This document shows, piece after piece, positions 5,304 to 9,425 of a stretch of 9,425 nucleotides of DNA; within the stretch, counting starts at the first letter, position 1; every line of letters begins with the position of its first letter. The translations under genes and the position numbers were made by a program. A model generated the notes under the pieces. It did not search any database and was not told where the DNA came from. It saw nothing but the letters and a program-made list of their open reading frames with translations. The stretch is from Planctomycetota bacterium (lineage in GTDB: Bacteria; Planctomycetota; Phycisphaerae; Phycisphaerales; UBA1924), in assembly GCA_017303565.1 (NCBI GenBank), contig JAFLCM010000060.1, positions 1-9,425 of the forward strand. The letters are read 5' to 3'.

Positions 5304-7707
5304 TCGTCGTACCTTCGTCAAGGCCTCCGCGATGGCCGCAGCCGCGGCTGCGGCTTCGGGTTCCAACAGCGCGTTTGCGCTCACCGTGCTGAACAACCAG
5401 CCGGAAGGCTCGCCCCTGAAGTGGCAGAAGGCACCGTGCCGATTCTGTGGCACCGGTTGCCATGTCATGGTCGGCACCGAGAACGGCCGCGTCGTCGCCA
5501 TCCAGGGAGACCAGAAAGCCGAGGTCAACAAGGGCCTGCTCTGCGTCAAGGGTTACCACGTAGGGCTGGCCCTCTACGGAAAAGACCGCCTGACCACCCC
5601 GCTGCTGCGCAAAGACGGCAAGATGGTGCCCATCTCCTGGGACGAAGCCATCGAGACGGTCGCCAAGCGGATCATGGCCAATCCCAAGGGATTCTCCTTT
5701 TACGGCTCAGGGCAGTGGACCATCCCCGAGGGCTATGCGGCCAACAAGTTCGTCAAGGCCGGGTTGGGCACCAACCTCATCGATGCCAACCCGCGACTGT
5801 GCATGTCCTCCGCGGTCACGGGCTTCCTCTCGACCTTCGGAGTGGACGAGCCGCCCGGCGTGTACGACGACATCGACAAGTGCGATGTCGCGATCATGTG
5901 GGGCAACAACATGGCCGAGATGCACCCGGTGCTCTTTTCGCGCCTGGTCGATCGCCGGTCGCGCGGAGAAACGGTCACGATCATCGACATGACGACTCGT
6001 CGCACACGCACAAGCGACCTGGCGGATCATGTTCTCTACTTCAAGCCCCACGGTGATCTGGCGATCGCCAACGGCATCGCCCATCTGATGGTCAAGAGCG
6101 ACAAGTACGACAGAGAGTTTGTCGCCAAGCACTGCAACTTCCGCAAGCTCGGCCCCAAGCCGGACGAGAAGACCGCGCCCGACATGCTCGGCGTGCCCAT
6201 GACCTTCGAGGAGTTCGCCGCGGCCGTTGAGCCGTACACCCCGGAGAGGGTCGAGGAACTCTCGGGCGTGCCCGCCGAGAAGATCCGCATGCTCGGCGAG
6301 TTGTTCATGCGCCGCGACATCCGCATCAACAGCTTCTGGTGCATGGGCTTCAACCAGCACACCCGCGGCACCGCGATCAACTGCATCGTACACGGCATCC
6401 ACCTCATGTCCGGGCACTTCGGCAAGCCCGGCGATGCGGCCACCAGCCTCACCGGCCAGCCGTCGGCGTGCGGCACCGCCCGCGAGGTCGGGACACTGTG
6501 CCACTTGCTCCCCGGTGGCCTCGCGATCGCCAACCCCGAGCATCGCAAGCTTGCCGAAGGGCACTGGAACGTCCCTGAAGGACGGATCAGCAGCAAGATC
6601 GGCTACCACGCCGTGGAACTCTTCAAGCGCTTCAACACGCCGACGGATCAGGGAGGCGACGTCACAACGGTCTGGGTTCAGGTGACCAACCCCGGTCAGA
6701 CCATCCCCAACCTCCACCGGAACTTCCGCCAGAAAAAGGACCTCGCCGACAAGTTCCTGATCGTCTCGGATGTGTATCCCACCGCGACAACGGAGCTCGC
6801 GGACTTGATACTTCCGAGCGCCATGTGGGTTGAGAAGAACGGCATGTATGGCAACAGCGAGCGCCGCACGCAGCAGTGGTTCAAAATGGTCGAGCCGCCG
6901 GGAGATGCGAGGGACGACGCCTGGCAGACCATCGCGGTTTCCCACAAGATGATGGAACTCGGCGACTCCGGCATGAAGGACAAGGACGGCAAGTGGCTGT
7001 TCCACACCGCTGACCAGGCCGGCAAGGAAGTTCCCATCTGGGAGTGGCAGCACTACTACGACCTAAACGTCGATGAGCGCCTCTTCAACGAGTACCGCGT
7101 TTTCAGCCGCCACAAGCACAAGGACCTTGCGCCCTACGAAGAGTACGTCAAGGCCCGCGGACTGCGCTGGCCCGTAGTCCAGCAGCCCGACGGCTCTTGG
7201 CGCGAGACCCGCTGGCGGTTCAGCGAGTTCGATGACCCGTACGTCGCCAAGGGGAAGGGCTTCCAGTTCTACCATTCCGTCAGCAAAGACGACAAGGCGC
7301 TGATCTGGTTCCGTCCGCACGAGAACCCGCCCGAGATGCCCGACGCGGAGTTCCCCTTCTGGCTCTGCACCGGTCGCGTGCTCGAGCATTGGCACACGGG
7401 CACGATGACCCGCCGCATCCCGCAGTTGCACCGCGCGATGCCCAAGGCCTATGTCGAGATGAACCGGGAAGACGCGGCGAAACTCGGCATCCGCACCAAC
7501 GAAGTCGTGACCGTGAAAAGCCGGCGCGGCGAGATTGATCTGCCCGCCTGGATCGGCGGCCGCGGCGACCCCAAGCCCGGCGAGGTGTTCGTCCCATTCT
7601 TCGACGAAGGCAAACTGATCAACCTCGTGACGCTTGATGAGTACGACCCCTATTCGAAGCAACCGGATTACAAGAAGTGCGCCGTGACCATCGTGCGGAA
7701 AGGCTAG
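5290..7707 (+). CDS. napA: Periplasmic nitrate reductase catalytic subunit NapA
   Basis: Catalyses two-electron reduction of nitrate to nitrite in the periplasm with a Mo-bis-molybdopterin guanine dinucleotide cofactor and one [4Fe-4S] cluster. The 805-residue protein starts with a Tat signal (DRRTFVKASAM, R6-R7, followed by a poly-Ala stretch). The cluster cysteines are C50, C53, C57 and C85, in the order CRFCGTGCHVMVG then GLLCVKGYH. The Mo-ligating cysteine is C171 in NPRLCMSSAVTGF, the signature that separates NapA from formate dehydrogenases and membrane Nar. Further family blocks are seen at WGNNMAEMHPVLFSR, NSFWCMGFNQHTRGTA, LPSAMWVEKNGMYGNSERR and RVLEHWHTGTMTRR. Length is close to the roughly 828 residues of E. 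coli NapA; no break is seen. It overlaps napD and is followed 36 bases later by the NapB-like gene. Confidence 0.98.
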   Translation: MLTVDRRTFVKASAMAAAAAAASGSNSAFALTVLNNQPEGSPLKWQKAPCRFCGTGCHVMVGTENGRVVAIQGDQKAEVNKGLLCVKGYHVGLALYGKDRLTTPLLRKDGKMVPISWDEAIETVAKRIMANPKGFSFYGSGQWTIPEGYAANKFVKAGLGTNLIDANPRLCMSSAVTGFLSTFGVDEPPGVYDDIDKCDVAIMWGNNMAEMHPVLFSRLVDRRSRGETVTIIDMTTRRTRTSDLADHVLYFKPHGDLAIANGIAHLMVKSDKYDREFVAKHCNFRKLGPKPDEKTAPDMLGVPMTFEEFAAAVEPYTPERVEELSGVPAEKIRMLGELFMRRDIRINSFWCMGFNQHTRGTAINCIVHGIHLMSGHFGKPGDAATSLTGQPSACGTAREVGTLCHLLPGGLAIANPEHRKLAEGHWNVPEGRISSKIGYHAVELFKRFNTPTDQGGDVTTVWVQVTNPGQTIPNLHRNFRQKKDLADKFLIVSDVYPTATTELADLILPSAMWVEKNGMYGNSERRTQQWFKMVEPPGDARDDAWQTIAVSHKMMELGDSGMKDKDGKWLFHTADQAGKEVPIWEWQHYYDLNVDERLFNEYRVFSRHKHKDLAPYEEYVKARGLRWPVVQQPDGSWRETRWRFSEFDDPYVAKGKGFQFYHSVSKDDKALIWFRPHENPPEMPDAEFPFWLCTGRVLEHWHTGTMTRRIPQLHRAMPKAYVEMNREDAAKLGIRTNEVVTVKSRRGEIDLPAWIGGRGDPKPGEVFVPFFDEGKLINLVTLDEYDPYSKQPDYKKCAVTIVRKG

Positions 7708-7733
7708 AAGCCGCCCGTGCTTACGAAGACAGC

Positions 7734-7737
7734 GAGG
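7734..7737 (+). promoter_or_regulatory. Ribosome binding site of the NapB-like gene
   Basis: GAGG lies six bases before ATG 7744. The upstream in-frame GTG at 7717 has no such site, so ATG 7744 is preferred. Confidence 0.5.
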
Positions 7738-7743
7738 TTTCGC

Positions 7744-8508
7744 ATGAAGGTGGAGTGGGTCTGGCTTGGCGTGCTCGCGGCGGTGTCCGCAGTGGTAGCG
7801 GCCGCATCGGTCGTCGGTGGTCAGCCTCAGGCGCCGCCATCAACTGTGGCTGGCATGCCGGTCGCCGCACCGCCGCCAACCACATCGCCCATCATGCCCG
7901 GCGACCGGGCTTCCGAGAGCCTCGCCTGGCGATTGAACAATCCGGCGCCAAGTCTCGTTCCCGAGAGCCGGGCCAACCCGGCCGCCGTCGTTGATAAGTT
8001 CGCCGCACGCGTGCGGTCGATGGAGCAGCGGGCCACCCTGAGGGCGTACGAAGGTGCGCCCCCCGTGATACCGCACGCGATCGCGGATCTGAACATCCAG
8101 TCCTGCCGCGCTTGTCACGCCCAGGGCCTGCACGCCGGCGACAAGATCGCCAAGATGGTCTCGCACACGTATCTGACGAACTGCACGCAGTGCCACGTGG
8201 AGGCGGCCGGACCGCTGCTCGGGACCGATGCGGCACCGCCCAACTCGTTCCACGGTCTCCGCTCCAGCGGCTACGGCGGGACTCGTGCGTGGGCGGGTGC
8301 GCCTCCGGTCATGCCCCACACCACGTTCATGCGCACCAACTGCGTCAGTTGCCATGGCGAGCACGGGTACGACGGCTGGCGTCCGGACCACCTGTCTCGC
8401 ACCAACTGCGTGCAGTGTCACGTACCGGCGGCGGAGTTTGATCAACTCGCACCAACCTTCGGCATTCCCGATGTCGCCGATGGACAGTCGCCGCCGGCAC
8501 GACCCTGA
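7744..8508 (+). CDS. napB: NapB-like cytochrome c with duplicated diheme module (four CxxCH)
   Basis: Electron-donating cytochrome subunit of the NapAB complex. The 254-residue protein has an N-terminal hydrophobic segment (about residues 4-24, cleaved signal or anchor), then a Pro/Ala-rich linker to about residue 100. Two copies of a NapB-like module follow. Copy one (about 104-159): APPVIPH (H111), CRACH (C121), H141, CTQCH (C147). Copy two (about 185-240): APPVMPH (H192), CVSCH (C200), H216, CVQCHVPAAE (C222). Known NapB has one such unit, with PPLIPH before the first heme and CLQCHVPQAD at the second. Each copy here keeps two heme sites and two further histidines placed as bis-His ligands, so four hemes are expected. 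The usual NapB is diheme and about 150 residues. Position directly after napA supports the role. Alternative: a NapB fused to another cytochrome, but the parallel motifs favour duplication. Confidence 0.88.
   Translation: MKVEWVWLGVLAAVSAVVAAASVVGGQPQAPPSTVAGMPVAAPPPTTSPIMPGDRASESLAWRLNNPAPSLVPESRANPAAVVDKFAARVRSMEQRATLRAYEGAPPVIPHAIADLNIQSCRACHAQGLHAGDKIAKMVSHTYLTNCTQCHVEAAGPLLGTDAAPPNSFHGLRSSGYGGTRAWAGAPPVMPHTTFMRTNCVSCHGEHGYDGWRPDHLSRTNCVQCHVPAAEFDQLAPTFGIPDVADGQSPPARP
8053..8220 (+). repeat. NapB-module copy 1 within the cytochrome gene
   Basis: Encodes APPVIPH, CRACH, a spaced histidine, and CTQCHVEAA. It parallels the unit at 8296-8463 in motif order. Spacing between the two heme motifs is 26 residues here and 22 in copy 2. 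Confidence 0.75.
8296..8463 (+). repeat. NapB-module copy 2 within the cytochrome gene
   Basis: Encodes APPVMPH, CVSCH, a spaced histidine, and CVQCHVPAAE followed by APTFG. Of the two copies this is closest to canonical NapB, whose C-terminus reads CLQCHVPQAD and then a TF ending. Confidence 0.75.
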
Positions 8509-8519
8509 GGTGAGGCAAG

Positions 8520-9194
8520 ATGCCTGAGGACCCCAACCTATCTCGGCGTGATCTCCTGCGGGGTCGGTTGTTTGGTCGTCTTGTCCAATCGGCAGCCAAG
8601 AGCGTCCAGCGGTTCGAGGCTGCGGTGTCGAGCGCCGCGCTTGCACAAGAATCACCCACCGACGGGAAGCCTCGGAGTGCGACTGGAGTCGGCAGACGGT
8701 TCGCCTTGCCGATCCATCGTCCGCCCGGTGCCGTCGACGAAGTCACGTTCCTCACAGGCTGCACGCGATGCAATGAGTGCATCTCGGCATGTCCGGTCGG
8801 CGCCATCGTGCACGCCCCCGCCCGCTTCCGCGAAGCGGCGGGCACCCCCATGATCGACTTGCACACCTCCGCGTGCGTCATGTGCGAGGACACACCGTGC
8901 ATTGCTGCATGCAAGCCCGGGGTGCTCAGTGCGGATCAACCGCGGAAGATGGGTGTCGCCTGGGTCCAGACGATGGCCTGCCTCGCGCATGCCGGATCGT
9001 TCTGTACCGTGTGCTCGGAACGATGCCCGGTACCCGGTGCCATCGATGTCGTCGCGGGCAGGCCATCGATTCGAGCGGATGTGTGCACCGGGTGCGGCGT
9101 CTGCGCAAGCGTGTGTCCGGCGCCGACGAACGCGATCGTGGTTATGCCGCTCGCCGATCGACCCGCAACGAGTGCGATGCAAGAGTCTCAGTGA
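8520..9194 (+). CDS. napF: NapF-like polyferredoxin with four [4Fe-4S] motifs
   Basis: This 224-residue iron-sulfur protein resembles NapF in order and spacing: SRRDLLRGR near the N-terminus, RPPGAVDEVTFLTGC, then four cysteine groups C81/84/87/91, C119/122/127/131, C154/162/165/169 and C189/192/195/199. The third group, with MACLAHAGSFCTVCSERC, matches the odd spacing of E. coli NapF (ACLAYQSVECRRCQDSC). NapF is known as a cytoplasmic protein that contacts NapA and helps its iron-sulfur or cofactor maturation. This protein is about 60 residues longer than E. coli NapF, mainly through an Ala/Ser-rich insert between the RR motif and the first cluster (about residues 20-65). That insert gives some resemblance to Tat-exported NapG, so location is uncertain. 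Start ATG 8520 has GAGG four bases before it and follows the NapB stop by 11 bases. Confidence 0.82.
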   Translation: MPEDPNLSRRDLLRGRLFGRLVQSAAKSVQRFEAAVSSAALAQESPTDGKPRSATGVGRRFALPIHRPPGAVDEVTFLTGCTRCNECISACPVGAIVHAPARFREAAGTPMIDLHTSACVMCEDTPCIAACKPGVLSADQPRKMGVAWVQTMACLAHAGSFCTVCSERCPVPGAIDVVAGRPSIRADVCTGCGVCASVCPAPTNAIVVMPLADRPATSAMQESQ

Positions 9195-9357
9195 CAAGAA
9201 ATCCGAGTGCCTTGAATGCGGTTTGAAGGGTCATGACTAGCTGAGCCTCCCGGAATGCTCCGGATAGGCTGGTTTTCCCGTGAAGAACCGCTAGCAGGCC
9301 GTTGAAAAACCCTCTTCCTGGCGCAACCGACGAGGCTGAGGCGGCGAACAGCACGGC
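9195..9357. other. Gap between napF-like gene and transposase, boundary of the insertion sequence
   Basis: These 163 bases hold the hairpin described at 9244-9276 and then CAGGCCGTTGAAAAACC at about 9295-9311, which looks like the terminal-repeat type seen at the ends of IS1182/IS5-like elements. I see no supported gene here. The exact left end of the element cannot be set without its right end. Confidence 0.4.
9244..9276 (+). terminator. Terminator-like hairpin after the nap operon
   Basis: AGCCT (9244-9248) pairs with AGGCT (9266-9270), and inside it CCGGA (9250-9254) pairs with TCCGG (9259-9263) around an ATGC loop. This gives a ten-pair stem with a 1x2 internal loop, followed by GGTTTT. 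It sits 50 bases after the napF-like stop. The short T-run makes it a weak intrinsic terminator, and it could instead belong to the insertion-sequence end. Confidence 0.45.
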
Positions 9358-9425
9358 ATGCGAGGACACGTTGCCCGTCAGGCCAACCTGTTCGTGAAGA
9401 TCAACCTGGAGGACCTGGTTCCCAA
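9294..9425 (+). mobile_element. Left end of an insertion sequence (IS1182/IS5-like, partial)
   Basis: Supported by a terminal-repeat-like GTTGAAAAAC (9301-9310) followed at 9358 by the start of a transposase-like reading frame that runs out of the window. The right end and any target duplication are not visible, so family and left boundary are tentative. Confidence 0.5.
9358..9425 (+). CDS. Transposase N-terminus (partial, continues beyond window)
   Basis: Only 22 complete codons are visible, starting at ATG 9358. The peptide reads RQANLFVKINLEDLVP after a short basic lead. The pattern of RQ, LF and a hydrophobic/acidic stretch ending in LVP is typical of the N-terminus of IS1182- and IS5-like DDE transposases, where His-Pro-Leu-Arg usually follows. 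A stop codon in this frame at 9337-9339 limits the start. No good ribosome site is seen close by. Whether the element is intact cannot be told from this fragment. Confidence 0.6.
   Translation, partial: MRGHVARQANLFVKINLEDLVP

Noticed and set aside
5707..7053. Long minus-strand open frame opposite napA
   Set aside because: It is a shadow of napA produced by high GC at third positions; there is no domain and no start context.
9142..9369. Minus-strand 75-codon open frame overlapping the napF-like end and the IS left end
   Set aside because: It spans the likely junction between chromosome and insertion sequence, overlaps two better-supported genes and has no recognisable domain.
1..9425. tRNA, rRNA or CRISPR array
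   Set aside because: No direct-repeat arrays or recognisable RNA gene cores were seen. The window is almost fully filled by protein genes.

Overview
The window is GC-rich and gene-dense. It encodes a periplasmic nitrate-reduction locus from a Gram-negative-type bacterium: Tat-exported proteins, c-type cytochromes and molybdopterin biosynthesis. High GC, frequent GTG/TTG starts and a non-proteobacterial gene order would fit a planctomycete (Phycisphaerae-like) or a similar environmental lineage. That placement is an inference and is not proven by the window.

Two gene groups diverge from a short intergenic region at about 4877-5009. Rightward (+) is a compact nap operon: napD (5010-5303), napA (5290-7707), a NapB-like cytochrome with four instead of two heme motifs (7744-8508), and a NapF-like polyferredoxin (8520-9194). 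Leftward (-) is a five-gene block whose genes overlap by exactly four bases at every junction: a membrane-anchored tetraheme cytochrome c (4876-4127), a Tat-exported ferredoxin with four [4Fe-4S] motifs (4130-3009), a ten-helix NrfD/DsrP-type membrane protein (3012-1753), an unrecognised 161-residue protein (TTG start, 1756-1271) and a small carboxymuconolactone-decarboxylase-family protein (1274-918). Downstream on the same strand is moaA (723 to beyond base 1), for the first step of molybdenum cofactor synthesis; NapA needs that cofactor.

Proposed working model: no napC, napG or napH is visible here. The leftward NrfD/ferredoxin/tetraheme set resembles the NrfBCD or DsrJOP electron-transfer modules and probably takes electrons from the quinone pool. 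It would pass them through the Tat ferredoxin and the tetraheme cytochrome to the duplicated NapB, and so to the [4Fe-4S]/Mo-bisMGD enzyme NapA. NapD would act as the NapA signal-peptide chaperone, NapF in iron-sulfur or maturation functions, and MoaA would supply cofactor.

The right edge (about 9195-9425) holds a terminator-like hairpin and the left end of an insertion sequence whose transposase start (9358) runs out of the window.
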